Source of the DNA: Burkholderia sp. Bp8992
Lineage (GTDB): Bacteria; Pseudomonadota; Gammaproteobacteria; Burkholderiales; Burkholderiaceae
Reading direction: 5' to 3'
DNA: 38,072 nucleotides
Assembly (NCBI RefSeq): GCF_003853705.1
Contig: NZ_QTQI01000047.1
Coordinates: 1 to 38,072, forward strand
Part shown: one piece after another, positions 29,801 through 38,000 of the stretch
Numbering within the stretch: position 1 is the first letter of the stretch
How the letters are laid out: every line of letters begins with the position of its first letter
Notes under the pieces: generated by a model
Databases searched by the model: none
Seen by the model: the letters and a program-made list of their open reading frames with translations, nothing else
Told to the model about the DNA's origin: nothing
Translations under genes and position numbers: made by a program

Positions 29801-30591
29801 GTCTTCACCTTCGGTGTGACTAGAACCTGGACGATTCCCTCCTGCGTTGTAATGTCGTACCGGTCGCGAACTTCTCGTGCTCTGTCGAACGTGTCGAGCC
29901 AGTCATCAGGTGCTCCGTCGAAGCTCGGCACGATTTCGACTACGTGGTCGTCTACAACTGCCACCGAGCGCCGCAGACCTATAGTGAGCTTTTCCGGACT
30001 CAAAACCACCGAGCGGTAGAGAAAATCATCAAGTCTTGCTTCGGCATCGACTGCGAGCTTGCGAATCCGCCCCCACCCTTGCCGGTTGGCTAAATCAGAG
30101 TGGTCCTCGTCGCCACGGCGCGAGAATGCAATGACCGCATTAAAAAGCTTCCATTGCGCGGGACGCATCAGCATCTCTGCGGCGCCTTCTAACATCACGG
30201 GCCCCGTGATAGTGCCTTGAAATTCACGGCCGCCGTCGATGCGCCATCCATCTATCGCAATAGAGAACTCGTGGTCGGTCAACGAATGGTTGCTTCGCAG
30301 ATGCTGACGGAATTCCGTGAAAGGCGGTATTCGGAGTACATCGCGCAGCTGCCCGTAGTCCGGTCGTTCAAGGATGTCGTATAAAGACTGCCAATCCAAC
30401 AAGAACTCGTCCTCGACCGGGCTGACGAGGCCATCATCGGTCAGTTGTGTGAGGTAGCCGCCAACGAGGTCTCCATCGACCATCGCTCCCGTGCTTTGAG
30501 TTCGCCGAGTTAGAACGATGCCCTTATCCGACCAGTGTCGCTTCCAGGTGATGACGTCTCGCGCTTTTGCTTGCTTGAATAATTTGAACAC
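26839..30591 (-). CDS. zorD: Zorya ZorD: SNF2-type helicase with C-terminal Mrr-like nuclease domain
   Basis: 1250 residues from GTG at 30591 (AAGG site upstream). ZorD is the DNA-degrading effector of type I Zorya. The first 580 residues are a family-specific region. The SNF2 motor has QQAGLAWM, Walker A DDMGLGKT (617-624), DEAQ (739-742), CTGTPVEN and, in the second lobe, GVNIQAANHVIHYSRTWNPA with QATDRAYRINQ. After a linker, residues 1105-1215 form an Mrr-like PD-(D/E)XK domain: MGWQHFECLVGALWSKRGY, NGVDIVAI (Asp1144) and QAK (1157-1159). All catalytic residues seem present. It is the last gene of zorABCD, 9 bases after zorC. Confidence 0.93.
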   Translation of the reverse strand: MFKLFKQAKARDVITWKRHWSDKGIVLTRRTQSTGAMVDGDLVGGYLTQLTDDGLVSPVEDEFLLDWQSLYDILERPDYGQLRDVLRIPPFTEFRQHLRSNHSLTDHEFSIAIDGWRIDGGREFQGTITGPVMLEGAAEMLMRPAQWKLFNAVIAFSRRGDEDHSDLANRQGWGRIRKLAVDAEARLDDFLYRSVVLSPEKLTIGLRRSVAVVDDHVVEIVPSFDGAPDDWLDTFDRAREVRDRYDITTQEGIVQVLVTPKVKTVLREIRRLPGRRVAGSRAQAFLLNPFAALGADAIDVIEESQFERAREDAGLDYERFVPTFERNAAGYPVRIGLLIESAVASGPTSSKTHWLDDNELSAFILALSRSLAQGHQLLAWQGYDLALQGDSEQQLKELSAALAQRRIPPTLVSYAQVHNLAGYSARIESIGVEKPYHSPYIAKKDEGEGWFPDNILPVIVYQSKDGGEPVAVPTNKLAIEKLKDDVQVADAKGVVQLDVPWLKDPISLTDAKEIISTFESVFSDLESGKQFDPENARNRPSESVAKKQLVLRANIQALEYEELRREALQAVPARPKLPESIRPEFSLLPHQQAGLAWMQHLFSLQTDYQVRGAILADDMGLGKTFQLLALMAWLLERDPIINPMLVVAPVSLLENWAEEANKFFQPGALPLLTAYGESLAAFRVPRSQIDQRLQTEDGLVKFLKPNWIGDAKVVLTTYETLRDLEFSFAAQKWSLMVCDEAQRIKNPAAMVTRAAKKQNVAFRIACTGTPVENTLADMWCLFDYVQPGLLGALNDFGERYRKPIEAKTDEEKARVEELRARISPQILRRLKTEVDTGLPPKIVVEDCRRLSISGVQRNLYAKAVDGFKRRQEPNHTTPFKNHLGLLHYLRLVCADPRVHGLSVFKPEPLGDYRAKSPKLNWLLGQLSEIRAKGEKAIVFCEFREIQRLLQHYIEAEFGYRPDIINGDTSASSSHVASRQKRIKAFQDTPGFGVLVLSPVAVGFGVNIQAANHVIHYSRTWNPAKEDQATDRAYRINQTKPVYVYYPTVWADDFMTFDVKLDQLLAHKRGLSEDMLNGAGDVVPSDFNLTDVVPHSQSDGLDERITLDMAQRMGWQHFECLVGALWSKRGYNCYRTPGTNDNGVDIVAIDGNRGQLIQAKSSGIDGTKLGWDAVKEVVAGEAFYRRRHPNVSFEKVCVTNQFFNAQANENAHLNSVELVDQKHLGDLLQAHETTMLEVERMLFAEWQSADV

Positions 30592-30600
30592 GGTTTCGCC

Positions 30601-32295
30601 TTATTTCCACCAACCCTTGCCCGGCTTCACACGGAAGCCCCATTCCATCAAAACGCGGCCGATACGCTCGTCACCTTCACCACCGCGCACCCACAAGTTT
30701 CCGCCGAGTGCAGTCCTGTCCTCGATTTGCAGACCATGCGTTGCCGCAAATCGCTTGAGCGCAACGTGGGAGTAGGATTCGTGCGCTTCGGTTCGATTTT
30801 GCGAAGAGCCAACGTTCTCACGGGAGGAGACGTTACTCGTCGACTTCGTAGGCTCGTTTGCGGCCTTGGTTCTACCTGAAGCACGCAAAGTTTCGGCTGA
30901 AGGAAGAATCTGAAAACTCTCACGCAGTGTTGCCTCGAACATCTCCTCCCATCGATTCCAGCCATGAATGCCGTCACCATGCTTTAGCCACAGCATGCTT
31001 TTTGATTGCTTCAACGAATTGCGTTCATTTTTCCCGAGCTTCAATGTCTGATTTGTATTGAATGGCAGAGAGCGACTGGCGTCATAGCCATAAAACGCGT
31101 TTCCGAGACCACTAAATTCGACAGCGACCAACTTGCCCATCGTCATAATGAAGGCGTTGTTCGCGCCAGAGGCGTCGAGTTCGCGAGTCAGGCCCTTCAT
31201 TCTCTTACGCAGCGCGACCAGGTCAGGTTCACGTGAATTGCGCGCAGTCGAGCCTAATGCGAACTCGATGTCATCGATGGATTTAACGTATCGCTTCCAA
31301 AACTCCATTCGCCGACGGTCGGCAAGACCGTCCTCCGCCAACTTCGTAAAGAAGGTCTCGATAAATTCGAGCTTCAACCAGTCAGAGACCATTGCTCGAG
31401 CCGCAGGCTCGACGCCACCCCATCGGGTCGCATTTGAAGGTAGCCACGGATTGCCCCACCAGGCGACAGCATGGTCGCGCAGTCTCGGGTGCAAGGGGGT
31501 GCCAGAGACCTCAGCGTATCGGTCAAGGACCAGAATCGTTCCTCGGTCGCGGAGCACCTCATTGTGTGCAAGCAGACCAAGCAAGCGGGGTAGCAACCTC
31601 ACAAACTCATCGTCATCGAGCTTCGTCGCGCCCTCAACTTGCGTAAGCACGAGCTGGCGCAGAAACCACGACTCCTTTCCGATTTGAAGTTGCTCGCAAA
31701 TGTGGTCTATGCGCGACGTATCGCCTTCGAGCAACTCGCCCACATATCGTGTGCACGGGGACTCATCAAAAAGCTGTCTGTTTTCGATTGCCGTGTCGAC
31801 CCATGAAGGGTTCGACCTGCTATCACGTATCTTGGGGTTCCGGTCGTGAAGGTAGTCTCGCAGGGTCAGCCAGTTCTTCCTTCCCGAGGACGCCACCCCA
31901 CATGCATCTACGTCGAAGGAGAAGTAGCTCTTTGCGAGTCCTTGATAGCAGCGCCTGTATGACGCGGTCTTGGTTATGTAGCCATCAACGCTGTCCAGGA
32001 TATGCTGCAAGCGTGGTCGGTCCTCCATCACGCACTCGCCTTGGGGACGGTGTGGAATACATAGGCCAAAGGACAGAAGATAGGCATCGCGGAACGTGGA
32101 CACTTCGTGGCTCTGCCAATACCGTCGCACCGCGTCGAGCTGATGGTCATGAACAGGTTCTCGGCCAACACGAGATTTCGCGCGCGCTTTCAACTGTTCG
32201 AGAAGCACGTCGATTTCAGTGCCCGGGCTAATCGGCTGCGTCTCTTCGCTGACCGACGATTGCAGCAAAGACGCCAGGTAGTTTAGTGCGCTCAT
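30601..32295 (-). CDS. zorC: Zorya ZorC (EH_signature protein)
   Basis: 564 residues, starting four bases inside the end of zorB (ATGA overlap at 32292-32295). In type I Zorya, ZorC is a cytosolic, DNA-binding partner required for defence. Visible are a helical middle part with RTILVLDRYAEVS and WWGNPWLPS, then a conserved-looking block HGDGIHGWNRWEEMFEA. The C-terminal 110 residues begin with a Ser/Thr-rich linker and end in a small basic domain (RFAATHGLQIEDRTALGG, LWVRGGE). No catalytic motif is seen. Assignment rests on position, size and neighbours more than on motifs. Confidence 0.85.
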   Translation of the reverse strand: MSALNYLASLLQSSVSEETQPISPGTEIDVLLEQLKARAKSRVGREPVHDHQLDAVRRYWQSHEVSTFRDAYLLSFGLCIPHRPQGECVMEDRPRLQHILDSVDGYITKTASYRRCYQGLAKSYFSFDVDACGVASSGRKNWLTLRDYLHDRNPKIRDSRSNPSWVDTAIENRQLFDESPCTRYVGELLEGDTSRIDHICEQLQIGKESWFLRQLVLTQVEGATKLDDDEFVRLLPRLLGLLAHNEVLRDRGTILVLDRYAEVSGTPLHPRLRDHAVAWWGNPWLPSNATRWGGVEPAARAMVSDWLKLEFIETFFTKLAEDGLADRRRMEFWKRYVKSIDDIEFALGSTARNSREPDLVALRKRMKGLTRELDASGANNAFIMTMGKLVAVEFSGLGNAFYGYDASRSLPFNTNQTLKLGKNERNSLKQSKSMLWLKHGDGIHGWNRWEEMFEATLRESFQILPSAETLRASGRTKAANEPTKSTSNVSSRENVGSSQNRTEAHESYSHVALKRFAATHGLQIEDRTALGGNLWVRGGEGDERIGRVLMEWGFRVKPGKGWWK

Positions 32296-33002
32296 CGCAA
32301 TGCACAGTCGCCAAAGTTCCCCGATTGCGCCGGGGCCGGAGACCTATCCTCGCCAACACCTAGGAACTCAAGGCGCATCTCGACGCGGCGACTTTCCTCG
32401 TCGGTTTCCTTCGAGTCATTGAACGAATATCCGCCGACCAAAAACAGATTTCGCACGTCCAGCTTTTGCGCCTCGTCGAGCACACTCGCACCAGTCGTTG
32501 CAAACATACTGCACAACACCCGCTCGCTGCGCTGGAGACTCAGATCCAGGTTGCTCAGGTACGTGCCGGTTCTGTCTGTATAGCCTTCGACAACCACACG
32601 CTTCAGTACGCGCTTGCCCAGGTCATCGTTCGCCAATGTCAGGATTTCAGGAACGAACTGACGCAACACCGCTTCCTGCTCGGGCGCCAGGTTTGATTTC
32701 CCGAACGCAAAACGGGCGCGGTCACCAAAATCGATGACATGTCGGTTGCGGTCTATCTTGATACCGTCGTACCGCTTGGCGGCACTTTGAAACCGGTCGA
32801 GAATAAGCTCTATGTCCTTTCGATGCTGCTCTTCGCGCTTTTCTTTCTCCGTCACGTTCTTGGTCACGGCGAGCAGCGCCACCCCCATGACCACGAGGAA
32901 GAGCACCATCAGTGCGGTCATCAAGTCAGCAAAGGAAATCCAGAAGGGCTTTTCCGCCTCGTCGCGACTTCCGCGCTTGACGACGATTTGAGTTCCAAAC
33001 AT
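32292..33002 (-). CDS. zorB: Zorya ZorB (MotB/OmpA-like stator subunit)
   Basis: 236 residues. ZorB forms the inner dimer of the ZorA5B2-type ion-driven motor and anchors it to peptidoglycan. The N-terminal membrane helix is FWISFADLMTALMVLFLVVM with the ion-binding Asp26. A coiled segment (EKEKREEQHRKDIELILDRF) precedes the OmpA-like domain with FAFGKSNLAPEQEAVLRQF, VVEGYTDRTG and LSLQRSERVL. The OmpA motif suggests a working peptidoglycan anchor. It starts 3 bases after zorA and overlaps zorC. Confidence 0.95.
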   Translation of the reverse strand: MFGTQIVVKRGSRDEAEKPFWISFADLMTALMVLFLVVMGVALLAVTKNVTEKEKREEQHRKDIELILDRFQSAAKRYDGIKIDRNRHVIDFGDRARFAFGKSNLAPEQEAVLRQFVPEILTLANDDLGKRVLKRVVVEGYTDRTGTYLSNLDLSLQRSERVLCSMFATTGASVLDEAQKLDVRNLFLVGGYSFNDSKETDEESRRVEMRLEFLGVGEDRSPAPAQSGNFGDCALR

Positions 33003-33005
33003 CGT

Positions 33006-35030
33006 CTAGTTCCTCGCTGGTGTCAGGGTGCTCATGGAGGCGAGCGTTACCTCCAGCTCACCGACTGCAGACGAAAGCAACCCTACTGCCGAGGTCAGTT
33101 TTGTATGGAACTCGGCATTCGCTTTTTCCAACGTACGCTTGACCTCAGTTGCAAAAGCGCCGTGCGCTTCAGCGAGAACCTGGCTTACACCAGCGAGATA
33201 CTCGTCCGCCTGCTTTTGCGCCGCTCCAAGATGGCTTGTGGATGTCTCAATGCGATTGAGAATGTCACCGGTCAACGCAGCTTCCCTTCTCGCAGCATCG
33301 ACGGTGGCGCGCAATTCCGTAACAAGCTGGCCGATGCTATCGCGATGAGCGCGGTAGTCGCTCAGCAGTTCCTGGATTGCTCCCGCACCGCTCGTCAAAT
33401 TCCCGGCTGTCGCTGCGAGTTTGGTTGAGACGTCGGTGGTTTGCCCCATGACACCGGCGACGCGCTCACCTGCCGCGGCGAAGTTCCGCGACGCCGTGCC
33501 CAACGCTTCCGCGCCAGCATTCATGCGGTCGACAGAAGAAGTTGTCGACTGCGTCAAAGCATTCACGCTTTGCGCCATCTGCGTAGTTGCGGCGCCTAGC
33601 TCCTTGACAAGAGCATCCATCGATTCCGACATCGCGTTCACTACGCCGCTCGCGCGCTCAGACATCGCATGCTCGCGTGCACGATTGTTCTCAAATACTT
33701 CCTTCTGCGCGCCGCTCAGCGTCGTTAGCATTTCGCCAACGTGAGTGCTGAGCGTCTCCAACGTCGCCTGCAATTTTTGGTTTGTCTCCGACTGAGACGT
33801 TGCAACCAACTGGCGTAGCTGCTCAACGAACGCCTCCGATTGCACGTTCATTGCATCCTGTCGCGCCTCCATCTTTTCAATGGCCTCCGCCATGCGGTGC
33901 GCCATCGCATCCGTCGAACGCTGACTCGAAGCCTCGATGTTCTCGACCAGAGTGTGCAACGTGCTCACAGCCTGCTGAATGCTCTGGGCCGTTTGTTGAT
34001 TAAGCTCGGTGAGGCCTGAAATTTGGCCACCGAACAAGTCATTCAACCGTTGGCTGAAGCTCGTCATTACGTCCTGCAATACCCGAGCAGCACTTGCACT
34101 CTGGTCACCGCTGGCGGTTTTAACGGTCGCCGCGATTTCATCGAGTGGGCCTTTGAGGCCCTGTTGGATGCTCTCGGCAATCACCTGTCCGAGAGCGACG
34201 TTGTTCTGGCGTCCCGCCTCTGCGGTGAGTGCATATTGTTCTTTGCTCGCCTCGATTTGTGCACTAGTCAACTCGCGCAGCAGCTCACCCATCTCCTTGA
34301 CGAGAGCGTCCTTCAAAATTTTAGATTGGCTCGCCGACTCCTCTGACGCTTTTACTAGACGTGCCAGGTATTCTTCTCCGGCACCTGCCTCAAAGGAAGC
34401 ATCAATCGCATGTGCAATTTCTTCCGTACGTCGGTACAGCGAGGCAAGGAGAAATTTTTCGAAGAGCGTGGTTAGCATTGCCGCGGCGATTGCCGAGGCA
34501 GACACAAGAAACGCCTCACCCACCGAATGCATAAGTGATTCAAGACTACCGCGAACAGTTGCAGCGTTCTCGCTTACCTGAAACGCGTGAAGACCTTCTA
34601 TGAGTCCGCTGAACGTCCCGATAATGCCAATACCAGTAAAAATTCCGGGAACGTGCTTAAAAAACTCAGTGCGCAAGCGGCTGTCGACGACAACCTGATT
34701 GTTGAAGTACACCTCAGCTGGCACGGTGGCACGTACAGCGCGCACGATCATTTGTCCATCCCGCTCTTCCCGCTGGACGTGCAATGATTCGGCATACTCG
34801 TTCCAGAGATGGGTGAGCCGACGGTCGCTCGCGAAGACCGCCTCAAACTGCGACGAGAAGTCTCCGCTTTCAAAGCTTCCGATGCGTCGCTGGATGGCGC
34901 GCAGCCGAAGCAGGTGACTTATCGCTGGACCGAAGAAAAACACAACAGCAATAACGACAAGGAGGGCCAAAAACACGCCCGTGATAAGTGCAGGCATCGG
35001 CACGCCGGCAAGCAATGATTGGATGTTCAA
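33006..35030 (-). CDS. zorA: Zorya ZorA (MotA/ExbB/TolQ-like stator with long tail)
   Basis: 674 residues from the TTG at 35030, which has GGGGAGA six bases upstream; the frame continues to 35147 but the extra 39 residues look non-coding. ZorA makes the pentameric motor ring. Membrane segments are at about 13-35, 129-148 (PGIFTGIGIIGTFSGLIEGL) and 170-191 (GEAFLVSASAIAAAMLTTLF), the MotA/ExbB core. After residue 200 comes a coiled-coil tail of about 470 residues with heptad-like Ala/Gln/Glu repeats, which in Zorya forms the long cytoplasmic tail that carries the signal to ZorC/ZorD. First gene of zorABCD. Confidence 0.93.
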   Translation of the reverse strand: MNIQSLLAGVPMPALITGVFLALLVVIAVVFFFGPAISHLLRLRAIQRRIGSFESGDFSSQFEAVFASDRRLTHLWNEYAESLHVQREERDGQMIVRAVRATVPAEVYFNNQVVVDSRLRTEFFKHVPGIFTGIGIIGTFSGLIEGLHAFQVSENAATVRGSLESLMHSVGEAFLVSASAIAAAMLTTLFEKFLLASLYRRTEEIAHAIDASFEAGAGEEYLARLVKASEESASQSKILKDALVKEMGELLRELTSAQIEASKEQYALTAEAGRQNNVALGQVIAESIQQGLKGPLDEIAATVKTASGDQSASAARVLQDVMTSFSQRLNDLFGGQISGLTELNQQTAQSIQQAVSTLHTLVENIEASSQRSTDAMAHRMAEAIEKMEARQDAMNVQSEAFVEQLRQLVATSQSETNQKLQATLETLSTHVGEMLTTLSGAQKEVFENNRAREHAMSERASGVVNAMSESMDALVKELGAATTQMAQSVNALTQSTTSSVDRMNAGAEALGTASRNFAAAGERVAGVMGQTTDVSTKLAATAGNLTSGAGAIQELLSDYRAHRDSIGQLVTELRATVDAARREAALTGDILNRIETSTSHLGAAQKQADEYLAGVSQVLAEAHGAFATEVKRTLEKANAEFHTKLTSAVGLLSSAVGELEVTLASMSTLTPARN

Positions 35031-35183
35031 TTTCGGTCTCCCCGGCAAAGGGTTTGTTTTCTTATGGCAGCCTAGGCATGCCGCAACGCACTGCTGACGT
35101 TCAACTGACAGGCGCCTCGTCACGCTCCGACGGGCTGTCGCGTCCATGCGGCTAATATTACGGCATATTCCCCTTGAGGATTA
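35031..35183. promoter_or_regulatory. divergent promoter region between zorA and the nuclease-like gene
   Basis: This stretch must hold the start signals for zorABCD (leftward) and for 35184-37204 (rightward). On the minus strand TTGCGG, 16 bases, TAAGAA (around 35060-35090) is a weak -35/-10 candidate. On the plus strand an A/T-rich patch TAATATTACGGCATATTCC (about 35154-35172) could supply a -10. No operator-like repeat is evident. Confidence 0.35.
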
Positions 35184-35399
35184 ATGGGAAAGACTCGAAT
35201 CCGGAAGCTCGAACAGACGAATGATTGGGTTACTACCTTACGACGTTCGGCACCTACCCGACCCGCACAAATGTCGACGTCGCCTAGTCGGTCCCGATCA
35301 GAGCGTGCGCGACAACAAGTGGACAGTGTTAACGACTTCTGGCAGACGAAGTGCTCTGCTCGAACGCGATCGACTTACGCAAACAACGACAAAATATGA
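35184..35399 (+). CDS. possible small basic protein coupled to the downstream gene
   Basis: 71 codons from ATG at 35184 with GAGGA upstream. The stop overlaps the ATG of the next gene (ATGA at 35396-35399), the usual sign of translational coupling. The product is basic and Ser/Arg/Thr-rich, with no recognised domain, and composition does not strongly argue for coding. It may be a real small partner, a leader peptide, or chance. Confidence 0.3.
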   Translation: MGKTRIRKLEQTNDWVTTLRRSAPTRPAQMSTSPSRSRSERARQQVDSVNDFWQTKCSARTRSTYANNDKI

Positions 35400-37204
35400 A
35401 TGATGGCCTGCCCGCCGACGATGCGGCACCGTCTCACTGGCTTGAGCACCTGTCCGAAGGTCTGGAGGGTCTCACTACCGATGCCCGCCGCACGGCGTAT
35501 TCACTCTTACATTCGCCATGGAAATGTCCGCGTGATGACGTACTCAAATACGTGCCGTCGCCGCTGGGCGATTCAATCGCTTTCTTGCAAAAGAGCGTCT
35601 TACGACATGTCTTTCGGAAGCGGACCCGCCGGGGTCTGGGCACAGCGGTTCTCGATGTAGGAATTGGTGCATTCACACAAGGCCCCAACGGCTCTCGCGA
35701 GGCAATGGGACCCAATACCGTCATCGCGGTCGAAGCACTCCTTGGACTGGCCAAGGAAGACCTGGCAAAGGCGAACATTCAATGGAGTGAATTATCCGGA
35801 CAGGCTCAAGCCTCACTTCTAGCACTCTATGCCCAATGTGAGGTTGCTGTGCACTTGATGGCAGGTATGTTCGAAGCCGTCAGTAATACTGGCGGTGTCA
35901 TGCATTACGCCATTCCTGCTCGGTTACATATCGCGCGCAAGATGCGTTGGTTTTCACTGTACTGGGCACAGCAGAGCAACATGGCAGACGCCCACAATGC
36001 GCTGATGGTGTCACGCGGCCTTCGCCACTTCGACGGGCCGGCAAGAGAGGATGAGTTCTTTCAAGCTTGGGTCGATTCCATCCTTGATAAATTTCTATGC
36101 CTGCACCGGCGCTACGTCCCCAAACTCCTGCTGACAAAAAACGGCGCTGCGGTACCGAAGCTACGGGCTCGCGCTGAACTTCTGTGCTTTGTCTGGTTGC
36201 ATCCCCTTGCGGCTCGGTGGGACATTGATAACTTCTCGCACGTCGTTTTGGAAGACCGTCCACTGGCTTCAATCTCGCGCGAGCAATTGCAGCAAGCAGG
36301 GTTCGGCAATGTCGAACTAGAGGCCCTATTGGCTGAATCAGCCGCGCAGCCTCCCGGCGATCGGTTTATTACTCAAGCGGACGACCCACGGCACCTGTAC
36401 ATCCACAATTTAAACTTAAAATTTTCGGTGCAACGCTACGTGCAGTCACAGTTCAGCGAAATTGGCTCGCCCATCGGAAAATGGTTCGAGCGTGACTACA
36501 TTCTCCAATATATCCAGGACCGACTTGATAGTTCGCGCTTTATGGCGTGGTTCGAATTCAAAGACATGGATGCCAAGTACGATGTGGACATCATTATCTA
36601 CGACAAAACGACGTGCCTTTTTTACTTCTGCCAAGTCAAACACCGAGCCCAAGTGCTTCAACCGTATTTGCGTGACGAACTCGACGAGTTCAACCGAAGC
36701 AAAAACATAAACCATGGGATCGGGCAACTCAGCCGCCTGCGTGAATTGATAGACACAGAGCAGGTCCGCAAACGTCTCGTAAGTAAGCTTGGGAAAAAGT
36801 TGGTAGGCTCCGGATTGTTGAGCGAGCGAAGTCGCTTCCTTCTTGTGCACACCATTGAAAATTTCGACATGTGCACACGACGCGGAATAACTATGTACGA
36901 GTGGAATACATTTCGAAACCTCCTTCAGGGCCAGATGTTGTTCTCGCGGCGCGACCTCGATGGTGTCACGCAATACGGAACGGAAGAGCTGGACTTCTCA
37001 AGGCTCACAGCAGTTCAACAACATCTGCTGCGGGTTACAGCTCGCTTGTCTAGGGAGATGGCTCCAGGCCAGCCAACACCTGAGGACACGTATGAAGTCC
37101 TGCAGCATGCGGAACTCACTCTTCAGTATCGGAAGTCGTTTTGGCTGAACGACAAATCTATCGGTAAATTGAGAGCCAGAATGTTGCGAACGCCGCTGCT
37201 ATAG
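35396..37204 (+). CDS. unknown 602-residue protein with PD-(D/E)XK-like nuclease motifs
   Basis: 602 residues from ATG at 35396; a GTG at 35351 would add 15. No known family is recognised. The N-terminal 330 residues are mostly helical, with HLSEGLEGLTTDARRTAYSL and a Trp-rich segment MRWFSLYWAQQ. Around residues 360-420 lies GKWFERDYILQYIQDRL (Glu365), then YDVDIIIYD (Asp396, Asp398) and FCQVKHR (Gln413, Lys415). The spacing E...D-x-D...Q-x-K fits PD-(D/E)XK nucleases of the Mrr/NERD kind. A helical C-terminal part follows (to YRKSFWLNDKSIGK). It is back to back with zorA and has similar, lower GC. I infer a defence nuclease; the function is untested. Confidence 0.7.
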   Translation: MNDGLPADDAAPSHWLEHLSEGLEGLTTDARRTAYSLLHSPWKCPRDDVLKYVPSPLGDSIAFLQKSVLRHVFRKRTRRGLGTAVLDVGIGAFTQGPNGSREAMGPNTVIAVEALLGLAKEDLAKANIQWSELSGQAQASLLALYAQCEVAVHLMAGMFEAVSNTGGVMHYAIPARLHIARKMRWFSLYWAQQSNMADAHNALMVSRGLRHFDGPAREDEFFQAWVDSILDKFLCLHRRYVPKLLLTKNGAAVPKLRARAELLCFVWLHPLAARWDIDNFSHVVLEDRPLASISREQLQQAGFGNVELEALLAESAAQPPGDRFITQADDPRHLYIHNLNLKFSVQRYVQSQFSEIGSPIGKWFERDYILQYIQDRLDSSRFMAWFEFKDMDAKYDVDIIIYDKTTCLFYFCQVKHRAQVLQPYLRDELDEFNRSKNINHGIGQLSRLRELIDTEQVRKRLVSKLGKKLVGSGLLSERSRFLLVHTIENFDMCTRRGITMYEWNTFRNLLQGQMLFSRRDLDGVTQYGTEELDFSRLTAVQQHLLRVTARLSREMAPGQPTPEDTYEVLQHAELTLQYRKSFWLNDKSIGKLRARMLRTPLL

Positions 37205-37477
37205 GTGGATTTTGCCGATTACTGTTCCGTAGAGTATTGTCTATCGCTTTGTCAGGTGTCGATTAGAGAATCCGAACTGATTTGCTACTGATCGAGGGAA
37301 ATGGTTGCAATGATGGACTCAAATCTGCGCCCGACGACGTACGAGCATGACGGGGAACATCCGACCGGAAGCGCGCGCAATGGATCGCGACACCTCCATA
37401 CCTCTGCCGATCGGCTATCACTCGAATTTTCCATATTTCGAGATGCCCAGTTAGGTAGACTCAAATGGCGTCACCGC
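37205..37477. other. spacer upstream of symE
   Basis: About 270 bases without a convincing gene. A frame of 85 codons from 37301 has no recognisable features and runs over the symE start. The symE promoter should be here, but no strong -35/-10 pair stands out. Confidence 0.35.
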
Positions 37478-37518
37478 AAAAAGCGCGGGCCGCATGGGCT
37501 GCCACCCATACGACCCGC
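37478..37518 (-). terminator. intrinsic terminator of the candidate SymR
   Basis: Read on the minus strand: GCGGG, inner stem ATGGG/CCCAT, CCCGC, then GC and TTTTT. The same DNA is a stem in the symE 5' leader when read on the plus strand. Confidence 0.55.
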
Positions 37519-37557
37519 TGACCACCACCAACTCAATACAGGAGTCGGAAATGGCTA
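37478..37557 (-). ncRNA. symR: candidate antisense RNA SymR
   Basis: On the minus strand a TATGAT -10 element (37564-37569) lies just inside symE. A transcript starting near 37557 would cross the symE start codon and ribosome-binding site and end at a hairpin (GCGGG/CCCGC with inner ATGGG/CCCAT, 37485-37518) followed by five T (37482-37478). The length of about 80 nt and the geometry match E. coli SymR (77 nt), which blocks symE translation. The -35 is weak (TTCCGT-like). Existence is inferred. Confidence 0.55.
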
Positions 37558-37796
37558 ACGCCAATCATAAGTCACGTCCCTCGGTAACGGAACGCTTCGT
37601 CACCGTCCAAGAGTCAGCACGCCATCATTCCTTGTCCAGGGTCCTCCGTGCTATCAGAGCGCACCGGAAACTGAACACGACGTATTACCCGTGGATCAAA
37701 TTGGCTGGAGTATGGCTTGAGGACGCGGGATTCGAGGCAGGAGAACGCGTCCGGATTACCGTCGAGGACAAGCGACTCATCATCACGCCGATGTGA
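37551..37796 (+). CDS. symE: SymE-family type I toxin
   Basis: 81 residues from ATG at 37551, with GGAG 7 bases upstream. SymE-type proteins are SOS-linked toxins of E. coli that condense or damage nucleic acid and are held down by the antisense RNA SymR. The family core is visible: the middle has TTYYPWIKLAGVWLEDAGF and the end GERVRITVEDKRLIITPM, an AbrB-like swapped beta-hairpin. The N-terminal 30 residues are basic and variable. A LexA box is not evident. SymE genes are common in defence islands next to type I restriction systems, as here. Confidence 0.85.
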   Translation: MANANHKSRPSVTERFVTVQESARHHSLSRVLRAIRAHRKLNTTYYPWIKLAGVWLEDAGFEAGERVRITVEDKRLIITPM

Positions 37797-38000
37797 TCAG
37801 CGCATTGTCGATGGTGAGCGTCGCAAGTCACTATCCGTCTGGAAGCTCGGCACCCGATGCTCCATACCGTTAGTAACTGTGACAAGCGACGATCGTTCTG
37901 AAACTGCAGTGAGCCGGTCACTCAGGTCCGCTGCCGTGTAGCTATTCGGCAAGAGGTGTGATCTACACCGGCACACCACACATTTCCATCGCCGAAATGC

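Noticed and set aside
35031-35147. 39-residue N-terminal extension of ZorA from ATG 35147
   Set aside because: The TTG at 35030 has a good ribosome-binding site and gives a normal ZorA N-terminus; the extension is not membrane- or domain-like.
37301-37558. Frame of 85 codons upstream of symE
   Set aside because: No recognisable features, and it runs over the SymR terminator and the symE start.
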